Origin: Psophocarpus tetragonolobus | Taxonomy: Eukaryota > Streptophyta > Magnoliopsida > Fabales > Fabaceae | Direction: 5' to 3' | Assembly (NCBI GenBank): GCA_037954015.1 | Contig: CM075688.1 | Location: forward strand, 50,838,299 to 50,902,298 | Length of the DNA stretch: 64,000 bases | Part shown: positions 24,201-36,038 of the stretch, one piece after another | Numbering within the stretch: the first letter of the stretch is position 1 | Layout of the letters: every line of letters begins with the position of its first letter | Made by a program: the position numbers and the translations under genes | The notes under the pieces: generated by a model | The model's database searches: none | What the model was told of the DNA's origin: nothing | Seen by the model: the letters and a program-made list of their open reading frames with translations, nothing else

Positions 24201-24863
24201 TCGACCGAAAGCCTCGGGCAAGTGCTTCAATTGGCGTCCAGAAAGATTGAGAGTTTGGATTCCTTTGCCAGAAGCCTCTTGCAGAATCCCCACAACCTCT
24301 TCGTTCATTTCGTCAGCTGCCACGTCAGCGTCGCCCTCTTCCTTGGACTCGTACATTTTCACCAATCGCTCCTCTGCGTCCTTGAGAAGCTTCTCGTACT
24401 CTTCGTGCATCTGGTCCAGCTGTACAACCGAATTCCACAGCCGCCTCTCCGTCTCAGCCCGTTCCCTGCACTCCCTCTCCTTCTCCGCCTGCTGGGCCCG
24501 CCACCCGTGGATCCCGATCTCCGGGGGCCGGGCCTGCAGCACGATCTCCTCCAGGTCGCGGGAGAGCTGGGCCTCGATCTCCGCCAGCATCGCACGGGCA
24601 TTGTCCACCTCCTCGTGCGTGGGCCGCTCCCCGATGAGCTTCAGGATGGACCGGGTTTGGGCCACCTGGGCCACGGCCCGGCCCATCGACGCCACCAGGT
24701 CGGGGTCCGCCAGGTGCGGCATTTGGACGACGATCTCCGGAGCGGCGCGTGGCTGCTCGATGTCAGAATCGGAACCGCCGGCGCCGGCGGGTCTTTGAGA
24801 GAGGGAAGGGAGGCGCGACATGACGTAGGAGAGGAGGGGAAACGTTCCAGGGTTAGGATCCAT
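21285..24863 (-). CDS. Plant intracellular Ras-group-related LRR protein (PIRL)
   Basis: Three exons by splice-site reading: 24156-24863 (ATG at 24861-24863, MDPNPGTFPLLSY), 22408-22574 and 21285-21930. Introns are GT-AG: 1581 nt (phase 0) and 477 nt (phase 2). The sum is 1521 nt, 506 aa, the size known for Arabidopsis PIRL1/PIRL9. Residues 1-60 are low-complexity; 85-175 are charged and probably coiled coil (EIEAQLSRDLEEI, KERECRERAETERR). About ten leucine-rich repeats follow from 200 to 430 with the LPxxIGxLxxLxxLxLSxNxL pattern, then a C-terminal cap with WLSRSTSW. PIRLs are cytoplasmic, scaffold-like proteins implicated in pollen and gametophyte development in Arabidopsis (family knowledge). 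Exon 1 is GC-rich, unlike everything around it. The frame is intact. Which PIRL number it is cannot be settled here. Confidence 0.93.
23500..23825. repeat. GC-rich minisatellite in PIRL intron 1
   Basis: Degenerate tandem units of roughly 25-30 bp built on gaccgccggtcggaggt, about ten or more copies, in the large intron. Flanked by AT-rich arms containing ttttaaaat/aaactag motifs (23350-23490, 23830-23960) similar to the repeats at 45.1-46.8 kb and 62.7-63.5 kb, suggesting that the satellite sits inside a transposon. Confidence 0.75.
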
Positions 24864-27640
24864 GGCGCGAGAATTGGGCTTAGGGAATCGATGAATTGGG
24901 ATAATATCGAATCGAATTGACTCAATGCAGCCTTGAAAATAACAATAAAACCTTCCTTAGAAGGAATCGAAATTGGACAGTGACGAGAAGGTAGCGTTGG
25001 TGCAATGGCAGCAATTAAAAGTGGAGAAACCAGCTTTATGGCCCTTACGCACTTAATTCAACCATCAGCGAATGATAACACACTCACTAGTCAGTCACTG
25101 CTCAACAAACGCGCACTACCAACTTTATAGGTACAGATTGCTATGCTGCCCAAAATTGAATGAATTTTTATCTATGTATAAATACAAAAATAATTAATTA
25201 ATTTATGTAAAAAATATTTATATAATAATACAATGTAAAATGTAAAATGTCATTTTTTATAAATATTTTTTGTTATGATAATATTAACAATTTAGTATAT
25301 TAGTTTGTGGAATTTTATTTAGATATTTTATCTTACAAATTATAATTTATCATAAAATGTACGTCTTATGATAAAAAATGAAAAAAAAAATTAATAGTTA
25401 TGTTAATAAAATTCTAATAACATATAGTTATATTTATATAAAATTATAAAAATTTTAAATTATTCAAGTATAAAATTATGTTAAACAGAATCTTTTTAAA
25501 GGATATATTCTTAGGACTTTATATTGTGGATTAATTATCCATTTGATTGGTAACTAGTTTTTCACTTGTAGAATGCACAGTGCGATTAATCGAAATTGTT
25601 TAAATTAAATATATGTTTTAATAATTTAATTAATAAAAAATTATGATCTTAGTATAACTTATTTTGGTTTAAAAATTATTTTTAAGAATATATTTTTTAA
25701 TATTTTTATTATTCTCCAAAAAAAAATAAATTATTTCATCAATAAAATCTTGAAATAAAAATTAATAGCAGAAATCCAATTTAAAAAGATATTATTACAT
25801 GTTTAAAGTAGAAAAATCCAAAAGTTGTAAAAACGTATTGTTAAATATTTTAACAGAGAAGTACAATAACTCATTTTCTCATGATTTTTAAACTTTGAAT
25901 TAATTAACTATTTATTATTATTATTTTGATTCTTGTTTATTTGTTCAAATAAATTGTTACATTAGTAATTATTACATTAGTAATTATTACTCTTTTTTAA
26001 TATTTTATATAATATATAAATTTTATATTTTAATAGTTTAAAATATAGTATAATATATTTTAGTATTTTTATTAAAATAATTGTCTTCTTTTAGTATGAC
26101 ATATAAAATCAATGAAAGAAATAATCAAATTAAATATAAATTTATTTTAAGCTGGGACAATTCATTTTCTATTTTAACAGTTTAAAGTATAATTTTTTCT
26201 TTGGTATTTTTTTTAACATATTTTTAAAAAGGCAATAAATTTTTATATTAAAACAAAATTTATTGATAAAATTTTGTCACTTTAAATTTTAATCAATATT
26301 CTAATAATCATATTTATCAAGATGCAGATAAAATTGACCAATTTTCATTATTTATTTTTTGTTGATATTATATATCTAAATAAAATATAAAATTATTCTA
26401 AATTTAAAATTTGATGTTTGACCTTTGAGATTTTAGTTAATATATTGATATACATACTTCTTAAATATATATGTAAAAAAATAATTTTTAAATTTGACTT
26501 TTCAATTATTTATTTTTAAATTCTAAAATTGAATCAATCTAAAACCTGATTTATATCAATAACCGCATATGCTGCGATGCTTAGTGGGGCTTGAAAAATC
26601 ATTTTTTAAAAAGAATTTAAATCAGTTTTGTGAGACAATATCTTCTTATGGGCATTGGATTCAACCATAAAAAAAATTCAAATTAGGTTTGTGAGACAAT
26701 GTAGTAGAAATGTTAAAAAGAAAAACATCATTTAGAGATTAATTTATTTAAGAATTTTGTATTATACTGTATGTTAGTTATGGGAATTTTGATAAAGATT
26801 TTGTAAATCAGGTTCTTTTAAAATTATCCACTTAGAATAAAAATTTGTTTAAAAAATATATTTATATTATTTTTATTATATACATAATAAGAAGAAGAAA
26901 TATAGATACAACATGCAGAAAGTCAAGTTCTACATTGATGAATAAAGTTAATGTTCTCAATGACCTATGTTACAATTATTTTCTTTTTTTTTTTATAAAA
27001 GGGAAAACAAAACAGAAAAAAATGACATAACCACTTTCTTAGAAATTGTATGCATGATTCATCAACAAGGAGCCTTAGATGCATTTCATGCAATGGATCT
27101 TCAAGCAAAACAAGGTGATGGGTCTATCTTGCACCTTTTTTGTCAAAAAATCAACACACGTGTTCCTCTCTCTTAGGTGTTCAAGCTTAACTTGCAAAAA
27201 AAATAGTGAGAAGATTTTTTATCTCCATTATGATTGTTGCATATCTATGGTAAGACAGAGCCACTCTACATATCTATGGTAAGTAAGTTCTCCTTCTCAA
27301 ATTAATTGAATAACTAGGTTTGAATATGAGTAGCAAATTAAGTTGTGTAACTTGTTATTCCAAGCAGTCTTCAGCTCCTGTAAGATGCTTATCAATTTTT
27401 TGTACAAACAATCTGAAAACCCTAAGCTTCCATAGAAATCAATCATCCAGTTACCTTATGAGTCACACGTACAATTCCTCCAAAGCCTGTGATTCCTAAA
27501 TTCTCAATCGAACTTCCATATGTATTTAGAGCAAATTAATTCAATGATGGATGCTTCCAGGAGACGATGTGTTCTACAGGAGAAGGATTCCTCCTTGGAT
27601 TGAAAGTTTGAGCCATGTCACATTATACAACGTATTTCTC
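24864..27640. other. PIRL upstream region and AT-rich intergenic DNA
   Basis: The first 250 bp are of moderate GC and should contain the PIRL promoter and 5' UTR. From 25150 on the DNA is extremely AT-rich with no coding frame that I can assign. No TATA box is claimed because AT content makes matches meaningless. Confidence 0.5.
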
Positions 27641-27960
27641 CTTTATTAACATAATTATAGTAATTTATAATATAAATATATAATTATAGAAAATTATAAT
27701 CTAAATTGTAATTTATAATTTATATATTTAATTATAGAAATTATAATTTAAATATATTATTATATAAATTTATAATTTAAATATATAATTATAATAATTT
27801 ATAATTTAAATATATAACTAATTTATATTATTAATATATATTATAATTATTTTAAATACCTTATTGTTGATTTAACAATTAATGATGTTTTTATTTATCA
27901 TTTTACAACATTTAGCTAGTTGTTCAATTAGTTTTACCAAACACTCACAACTAGTTTTGC
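27640..27960 (-). repeat. AT-rich repeat shared with 59740-60150
   Basis: Reverse complement of this segment aligns along most of its length with 59740-60150 (shared ataatttataatttaaa blocks, then attaattg...tatttaaaata, and a tttgtaaaat edge). Non-coding. A decayed DNA transposon family is likely. Confidence 0.55.
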
Positions 27961-28174
27961 CAAGCAAATCCTTCATTTTTAGTAGAACAATTGTTTAAAT
28001 ATGATATTGAATTTTTAATATCATAATGTTTTACTTTTGAATATGTTGCTAGTTTTTTTTTCTATTTTAAGTGAATTAAAAACAACTTTATTAATAATAA
28101 CTATATTATTATTGAATATTTGATAGTTATTTTATATTTACAATACACAATGATCGTTTATAGATTTTAATGTC

Positions 28175-29107
28175 TTTTTAAAAAATAACACCACCAAGAA
28201 TCAATCCAGGCGACTCATAGTTTGACCATTATTTTTAAACTAAGTGAAGTTCCTACCACACATATCCAAATCTCATTTCCACATCCCTATTATGCCTCAT
28301 CACTCCCTTTTGCTCAACTCATACCTAATAGCATTAAAATCCCCTATGACACACCAATATTCCCTTCCCTCTCCTCTTTCCACCTTTTAATAGTGCCCCA
28401 ATAAGACTTTTACATTCCAACTCACAAGGGGAATAGACGTTAACCATGTGCATGACTTTAGACTTTCCTTCCCATTGCCCACTCACCCCAATGAAGTAAT
28501 TTTCCACATAACACTGTAGCTTTTTAAACTTTGTTATAACCCACAATATTAACATCCCACCAGACGCACCCTGAGATAGCTTAAAACACCAACCTACGTC
28601 AGAGTTTCCCCATAAATACTTGCATATATTCCAATCAATCTCTTCCAACTTTGTTTCATGAAGTCAGAGCATTCTAGCCTTATGTAACTGAATCAACTTC
28701 CTCACCTACTTCTTAATTTGTCCCCTTCATACCTTTTATATTTAACGATATCACCTTCATTTACACTTTATATTATCTCCATCCCCCACTTACTTCCTGT
28801 CTCTACTTCCAAATTCCTCCGACCTTTCTAATAGATTAACATCCTTACCACAAGACAAACTCAGGTTGCTTCCTATTAGCCATAGCCTTTCTACTACCTC
28901 TTTTACCCCTTTTCTTTTCTACCCATAAAGCTTTTGAGTCAAACACAACCCTATCTGACAAGACTTTGTTCTCCATTACCTATTCCTCCTTCAAACTTTT
29001 CCCTTTCTTCTGCAATCCTTTTCAAAGGCGACCTCTTTGCTTCACAATCCTTTCTGGTGAATTTTTCATCTCTACCACTGCATACCCTACATTTATTTCT
29101 ACAAACC
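28175..29107 (-). mobile_element. LINE, ORF2 endonuclease part (right-hand part at 39041)
   Basis: The minus-strand frame at 28648-28334 gives LEEIDWNICKYLWG, GWCFKLSQGASGGML, VNVYSPCELECK, then after a frame change VIGDFNAIR and, near 28200, NNGQTMSRLD: the L1-type APE endonuclease. Sequence at 28660-29107 is low-complexity ORF1 to ORF2 linker. Recognisable LINE stops at about 28175, right after the endonuclease, so RT is missing. The ORF1 part continues on the far side of the gypsy element. Confidence 0.8.
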
Positions 29108-29821
29108 TAATGCACTCCTTTGATCTCTTCAACCAAAGTTCCTTCCTCTAAGAAAATGGAGGATGGAGAGGTTAGAAATCGGAGAGGGTTGACGCCACTT
29201 TCTAGGAGAAAGATGAGTAAAAAAATTTATGTTGCTTGCCACAAGGGAGAGGTCCCTTGATAAAAGCTTTAAGGGAGAGATTCCTCAAGAGAGAGGACTC
29301 TCAATGACACTCAAGAATAAATTGCTAAAAAAGAGTCTTACTTCATTCAATCCAGTGTGATTTGTACAAGAGAGGCTAGGTGTATTTATAGCCCAAAGAA
29401 GGAGCAAGACACTCAAAACTAGGCAATATGGGACTTGGGCATAATTAGGATTAGGAGCATTAATCCCTCTTAGGTCCACTAAAAATGGTGCCTAGCCTTA
29501 AGCTAGGGAGTGTCATGACCTATTTAAAGAGGTGTGGAATCCACACTCCTTTGGTTTATTAGGCTATTTACTCCCTTCACCTCCCTTCCTAAGGTAATTA
29601 CACCCTAAACTCTAGAAACTAGAATAAATGGCCAAAATACAAGGCCTAAAAGGGAATTAAAAGCTAATTAATATTTACAAGAGGAAAACTAAGGATTATG
29701 GCCTAAAATATCTATCTCTATCATGAACTGGGGTCTTGATGAGTTTTTCCGGGCCAAGTCCTCTTCAATCCTCTTAGCCATTGCCCTAGTGAGAGGGCCC
29801 TTGGTAGGTAGGATTGCATCA
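29108..29821 (-). repeat. Gypsy 3' LTR
   Basis: 714 bp, pairs with 38323-39040. The end of the pol reading frame extends into it. Confidence 0.9.
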
Positions 29822-32800
29822 TCTCCTCCCCTGTCGGAAGGATTTGTCCTCAAATCTGAAGGGTCGTCCTCTTCCATGTCAGCACCTAAAAAGGGGGTAA
29901 GATCACAAACATTAAAGGTGGTGCTAACTCCATAATCCTCGGAAAGGTCTAACTTATATGTATTATTATTTACCTTCTCAAGGATTTGGAAGGGACCATC
30001 TCCTCAAGGGCTAAGTTTGAACTTCCTCTTAGAAGGAAAACGATCCTTTCTTAGGTGAATCCAAACCCAATCGCCCTTTTCGAAGATGACTTCCTTCCTC
30101 CCCTTGTTGCTAGATGAAGCATACCCCTTAGATTGGGTTTCAATATTAGTTTTGACCCTCTCATGTAATTTTTTGACAAAATCAGCCCTAGCTTCCCCTT
30201 CTTTATGAAAAATTCAGGTGTTAGGGAGTGGCAATAAGTCTAGAGGAGTGAGAGGATTAAAACCATATACAACCTTAAAAGGGGAGTGCTTAGTTGTTCG
30301 ATGAACCACCCTAATATATGCAAATTCAATGTGGGGGAGATATTCATCCCAAGACTTATGGTTTCCTTTCAAGAGTGCCCTCAACATAATGGATAAGGAT
30401 CTATTTACTACCTCAGTTTGTCCATACGTTTGAGGATGACAAGTGGTAGAAAATAAGAGCTTAGTTCCCAACCTTGCCCAAAGAGTTTTCCAAAAATGGC
30501 CAAGGAACTTAGCATCCCTATCAGAGACTATGGTTGAGGGTATTCCGCGCAAGCGGACAACCTCATGAAAGAAAAGCCTTGCAATGTGACTCGCGTCATC
30601 CACTTTGTGGTAGGGAATGAAATGTGTTATTTTACTAAAGCGGTCCACTACCACAAAGATGGAGTCTACACCTCGTTGGGTTCTTGGGAGCCCAAGGATA
30701 AAATCCATGCTAATATCTACCCAAGGTGTAGAAAGAGTGGGTAAAGGTATGTAAAGTCCATGAGGCATTACTCGGGACTTAGCTTGTAAACAAACTATGC
30801 ATGGCAAGCAATGTCTTTGGACATTTTTTTTTCATATGGGGCCAAATGAATTTTTCTTTTAAAAGCATTAAGGTTTTATCAATTCCAAAATGCCCCATGA
30901 GCCCACCTTCATGGCTCTCTTTTGTCAGCAATTTCCTAATAAATCCTTGGGGTACACAAAGTTTGCCCTATTTGAATAAGTACCCCTCACACAGGTAGAA
31001 GCCATCTTTGGCTTTGGAAGATGAGGCAATATAAATGGTTCCAAAGTCTTGGTCAGAAGGATACATTTCCTTTATGTTATCAAATCCCAAAATTTTAGCA
31101 CTGAGGGTGGCAAGGAGAGAATGCCTCCTTGAAAGAGCATTGGCCACCACATTTGTTTTTCCTTTTTTATATTTGGTGACATAAGGAAAAGTTTCAAGAA
31201 ATTCAATCCATTTGGCATGCCTCTTGTTCAACTTTCCTTGCCTCCTCAAATACTTAAGTGACTTATGGTCACTATGAATGACAAATTCCATGAAAACAAG
31301 GTAATGTTCCCAAGTTTGGAGGGCACAGATCAAAGCATAAAACTCCTAGTCGTAGGTGGGGTAGTTGAGGTGGGCACCATTGAGTTTTTCACTAAAATAA
31401 GCAATGGGGTGCCCCTTTTGCAATAGCACAGCTCCTACACCTACTCCGGATGCATCACATTCTAGCTCAAAAGTTTTTGAAAAGTCAGGGAGGGCTATAA
31501 CAGGTGCATTAGTGAGTTTATCCTTGAGCAGTTGAAAAGATTCTTCTCGTTTTTCACCGCACAAGAAAGGAACTTCCTTCTTCACCAAGTCATTGAGTGG
31601 TGAAGCTAGTGTGAAGAAGTTAGGCACAAAGAGCCTATAAAATCCCGCAAGACCATGAAAGCTCTTGATCTTAGTCACACTAGTAGGGGTGGGCCACTCT
31701 TGAATGACCTTGATTTTTTGGGGATCCACTTGGACCCCTTGGGCACTAATGACGAAGCCCAAGAAAACTACACTAGGAATACAAAAAGTGCATTTTTCTA
31801 AGTTTGCAAAAAGTTTATTTATTCTAAGGACAGATAAGACTTCCATAAGGTGTCCTATATGTTCTTCTAAAGACCTACTATAGACTAAAATATCATCAAA
31901 ATAAACAACTACAAACCTACCAATGCAATCCCTAAGTACATGATTCATGAGGCACATGAAAGTGCTTAGAGCATTGGTGAGCCCAAAAGGCATCACCAAC
32001 TATTCATAAAGACCGAATTTTGTCTTAAAAGCGGTTTTCCACTCATCTCCTTCTTTGATTCTTATTTGAGGGTAACCACTTCTAAGATCAATTTTTGAAA
32101 ATATTTTGGCTTCATGCAATTCATCGAGCATATCATCTAGCCTATGGATTGGGTGCCTATACTAAATAGTGATGTTGTTGATGGCACGACAGTCCATACA
32201 CATCCGCCATTTCCCTTCCTTTTTGGGCACCAACAAAACAGGGACCGCACAAGGGCTAAGACTCTTTTGAACCCAACCCTTCACCAACAAGTCTTGAACT
32301 TGAGACTCGATCTATTTGGTCTCAATGGGGTTTGTCCTATATGCGGGCCTATTGGGCAAACTTGTGCTAGGAACAAGGTCAATTTGGTGTTCTATTCCCC
32401 TTAGAGGTGGTAATCCCCTTGGAACCTCTTAAGGGAAAAGATCATCAAATTCTTTTAAAAGATTTTGAACCCTTTTTGAAAGAGACTCAATTTCATGACT
32501 TGTGGTAGTGCCAGAAGGTACCTCTTTACAAAGAAAAAGATAAAAAGGTCGATCAAGAAAAAGAGCTTCTTTAATATCTATTTTTGTTGCAAAATGACTC
32601 TCTTTTTTAATTACCTCTTTGGAAGGGGTAGCTCCTTTCAACTCTCCCTTTTTACCCCTTTCGAGCTTTAGGGGTGGAAGCTTCTTTTTTTTTTTTAGTT
32701 TGAACTTTTTTTTTCCTCATCTCTTTTATGTTTCATGATGAGTTGATCCTCAACCACTTGTGAAGGTGTGAGAGGAGTCAACTTTATTCTTTTGTTCTTA

Positions 32801-34629
32801 TGAGTGAGGATTATCTCATTAGAGTAGTCATGGTGAATGACTTGTTTGTCAAACTGCCAAGTCCTCCCTAACAAGATATGGCCAGCCTCCATTGGAACTA
32901 TATCACATAAGATCTCATCTTGATACTTTCCAATGGAGAATGGCACCTTCACTTGTTGGTTTATGACCATTTCCCCTTCCTCATTAGGCCATTGGAGCTT
33001 GTAAGGTCTAGGATTAGGAATTGGTTGTAAGGCTAGCTTCTCTACCAACCTTGAGCTACAAAATTGAAGCAGGATCCACTATCCACAATGAGAGAACAGG
33101 TTTTGTCAAAAACTTTACGTGTATGAAAAATGTTCTCTCTTTGGGAGTGGTTAAGCTCAAGGGGTTGGCTTCCAAGAAGGCGCCTAACCATTAAGAGGTC
33201 TCATCCATCACAAGGTTTTCAACAATGTCATGCTCATGATGCTCATAACCCTTTCTTCCTCACTCTCACTAGAGGAGGAAAATGAGCTACTCTCACTAAA
33301 AATCTCTTGGCCCCTCATGATCATGGTTTTCTTATTAGGGCACTGAGAGCCAATGTGGCCTCTCCCAAGACATTTAAAGAATTTAATACTACTAGTCCTA
33401 TTGCTAGAACTAGTAGGGGGGTTGTCTCTATAATGCATGGGTTTATGTTCTTTATGCATATGCTTGGATGGTTCCTCTTTGGGAGAGTTCTTGGAAGAGC
33501 TTCCCTTGCCTTGGTCCCTCTTTGCATAATTGTAGAATGGAAATTCTCTTTTTGCTCCACCTTTTCTTTTTAATTGATTTTCCACTCTTATGCAAAGTTG
33601 GACTAGGTCATCTAGATTATTATATGGTAAGAGCTCAACTTTGTCTTTTATGTCAGAGCTCAAACCATTTAAAAATCTAGCTTCGGTGGCCCTTGATTCT
33701 TAGGTGACGCCTGCTCTCATCATGAAAAACTCCATGGTTTGTCTGTACTCCTCAACACTTGAGTTGTACTGTTTTAATCTTTAGATTTTATCCAAGAGCT
33801 CTCTTTCATAATAAGAAAGGACGTGTCTCCGCCTCATAGCTCCCTTGAGATCATTCCAATAATCCACAGGAGGGTTATGAAGGCGGCTCCTCTCATTGAC
33901 CAAGGAGGTCTACCAATACATGGCATGCCCTTGGAAGCTAAGGGTTGCCAGCGGAACTTTTCTTTCTTCACTTATGCTATAACAAACAAAAAGCTCCTCT
34001 ACCTTCATTTCCCAATCAAGGTAGGCTTCCACATCCTCTTTGCCATGAAAATGAGGGAGGTCAACTTTGTGTTCCCTAGGTTGGGCTTAGGGTTGGTTAT
34101 GATGTTGTTGCGCTCTCCTTACCCTAGGTCTTTCATATCCTTCACTTTCACTTACTTCACTAGAGGCGGACCTATACCTATGCCTCTCTCTAACTCCTCT
34201 TTCTCTTCTTTCTTCTCTTTCACGCTCTTCTCTTCTCTCTTCCCCCTCTCTCTCTTCTCTTTCCCTTTTTTCTTCTCTTTCTCATCGTTCTCTTTCTTTC
34301 TCTTCCCTCCATCTTTCTTCTCTTTCTTGTCTTTCTCTTTTCTCCTCTCTTTCTTTCTCTTTTTTCTCACGCTCTTTTTCCTCTCTTCGTCTTTCTTCTC
34401 TTAACTCCCTTTCTCTCTTTTTCTTTTCTTTCTCTTCACGCCTCTTTTCTTCTCTCTTATCCCTTTCTTTTCTTTCTTTTCTCTCTTCTAACCTCCACTC
34501 CCTAAATTCACTCACAAAATTATCCATGTTGGTTATTTTTTGAGAACCTTGTTGATTTACACTACCTTTACTAGATGTGTGTGAGCTAATTTTGAAAGTG
34601 ATTGGGAAGAACCTAAGGACAACACTCAT
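29689..34629 (-). pseudogene. Degenerate gypsy gag-pol
   Basis: In order: gag start with a long Glu/Arg/Lys-rich stretch (34629-34150), retrotrans-gag (about 34100-33660), zinc knuckle at about 33390-33340 reading FFKCLGRGHIGSQC, whose first Cys of CX2CX4HX4C is replaced by Phe, aspartic protease end with AGHILLGRTWQF (33048-32695), RT (32640-31346) with VVVYFDDILVYS intact, RNase H (to 30968) with NVVANALSRR, integrase (30807-30214) with an apparently complete D,D,E set (VDISMDFI, VSDRDAKF, GQTEVVNR), and a C-terminal GPLTRAMAKR tail at 29877-29689. Several stops separate these frames (for instance near 31340, 30960 and 33700), so no polyprotein is made. Confidence 0.9.
34185..34490. repeat. 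Polypyrimidine/polypurine tract in gag
   Basis: About 300 bp almost purely C/T on the plus strand. On the minus strand it encodes the Glu/Arg/Lys-rich charged segment of gag, so it is coding low-complexity DNA. Confidence 0.8.
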
Positions 34630-35491
34630 AACTCTTTTGTTTGGTTTTCTCCCTAAGTGAATTACTTAAGAGTCTTTGGAACTCAAAAGCATTTCACACT
34701 AAGATTCAAAGCAAATAAAAGAAATTAAAGCAAAGGTAAGGGTCTAAAGGCGTGCACCTAAGGTGGAGAGATGGGGTACCAATTCCTTCTCCCACCTAAA
34801 CGAGAAACTAAAAGCTATTACAATCAAAGAGGTGACCCTTATGGGCATCCAACAACTCAATTAAAATGGCCTTAAAAATTACACCCAAAAAAGGAAAAAA
34901 GTAAAAAATTGGAAGTTTTGATGTTGCTTTTCCACTCTAAGTGTTTGCCTCTCTCAAATTGGTGTTGCTCCCTTCAATGAACCTCTTCCTTAGCTTGCTT
35001 CAACACACCTCAAGATGCTTCCCTTGTAGAAAGCTTGGATTGATCTCTCTTTTCTTTTCTCAAAAGTGGTGCACCAAGAGCAAGAGAGTGTAAGAAGTAA
35101 AGAAAAACAAGAAAAGCTCAAAATCAAAGGAGGCACACATCCAAGTGGATAGATTAAATGTAGACAAACATAATGAATAAGAATAAGACAAGCAAATAAT
35201 TGAAGGTATTGAAAGAAAATTAGCACATCAAAATGAACTTAGAATGGTACTAGATTAGAATGGACTTAAAAACAACAAGACACTTAAAAAATTTTCTAAG
35301 ATTTGCACAATCACTTTGTGTTGACCAAAAAAGCAAATTCAAGTTGGATGTAACAAAGTTTGCACACTCCTTCTAATCAAATCAAAACAAATTGAAGTAT
35401 ACTAAATATAATTTGTTCTCTTTTCACTTGTTTTCTTTTTTCTTTAATTACTTTTACTAACTTTTTTTTTTTTGCTTGATTTGTCTTCTAC

Positions 35492-35569
<78 letters not shown>

Positions 35570-36033
35570 CCTCTTCTTTCTTTTTTTGTTTTGCTACACC
35601 TCTTCAACAATTTTAGAAAAATTAAAAAGAAAATGAGGAGTGTAAGAGAGAGATTCGCTTGAAATAAAATGAAGAATTCAGCCAACAAAATTTAATAATA
35701 AAGGTGCAAATCAAGGAAGCAACCTAACATGCACTAGATTTTAGGGTGTGTTAAGCAAGCTTTAATGAGACTTTTAGGGGGTCTAGGCAAGCTTGATTTC
35801 TCAAGTGTTTAAGCCCAAAAATCACACCTATTTTTATCTCAACAACAGCTAAAACAATTCACCCATAAGAATTAATGCAATGCTAAGCTACTAAAATGAA
35901 CAAGAATTATAGGAAGAAATTGAGCACAATTTTGATTTTTTTTTTTTTGAGATCATGCTAGAACTAATAGCATGTAGACTTCTTAGAAGACTTACTCAAG
36001 AGGATGAACCTCTTTGATGCTCAATTTCAAGAA
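34630..36033 (-). other. Gypsy 5' internal leader, non-coding
   Basis: Between gag and the nested element there is no recognisable coding sequence, only low-complexity leader DNA including the TA microsatellite. Confidence 0.5.
35495..35567. repeat. (TA)n microsatellite, 73 bp
   Basis: Uninterrupted alternating T/A from 35495 to 35567, about 36 repeats. Confidence 0.97.
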
Positions 36034-36038
36034 GTAAC

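Noticed and set aside
24166..24920. Long plus-strand open frames of 210 and 232 codons opposite PIRL exon 1
   Set aside because: They mirror the GC-rich exon 1 on the other strand; their composition (Ser/Arg- or Leu/His-rich) has no domain and the minus-strand PIRL reading is unambiguous.
33823..34404. 193-codon plus-strand frame rich in Phe, Ser and Leu
   Set aside because: It is the antisense of the gypsy gag charged tract (polypyrimidine on this strand), not a membrane protein.
34185..35567. CRISPR-like or other spaced repeat array
   Set aside because: Repeats here are simple pyrimidine and TA tracts without spacers; nothing in this eukaryotic window resembles CRISPR.
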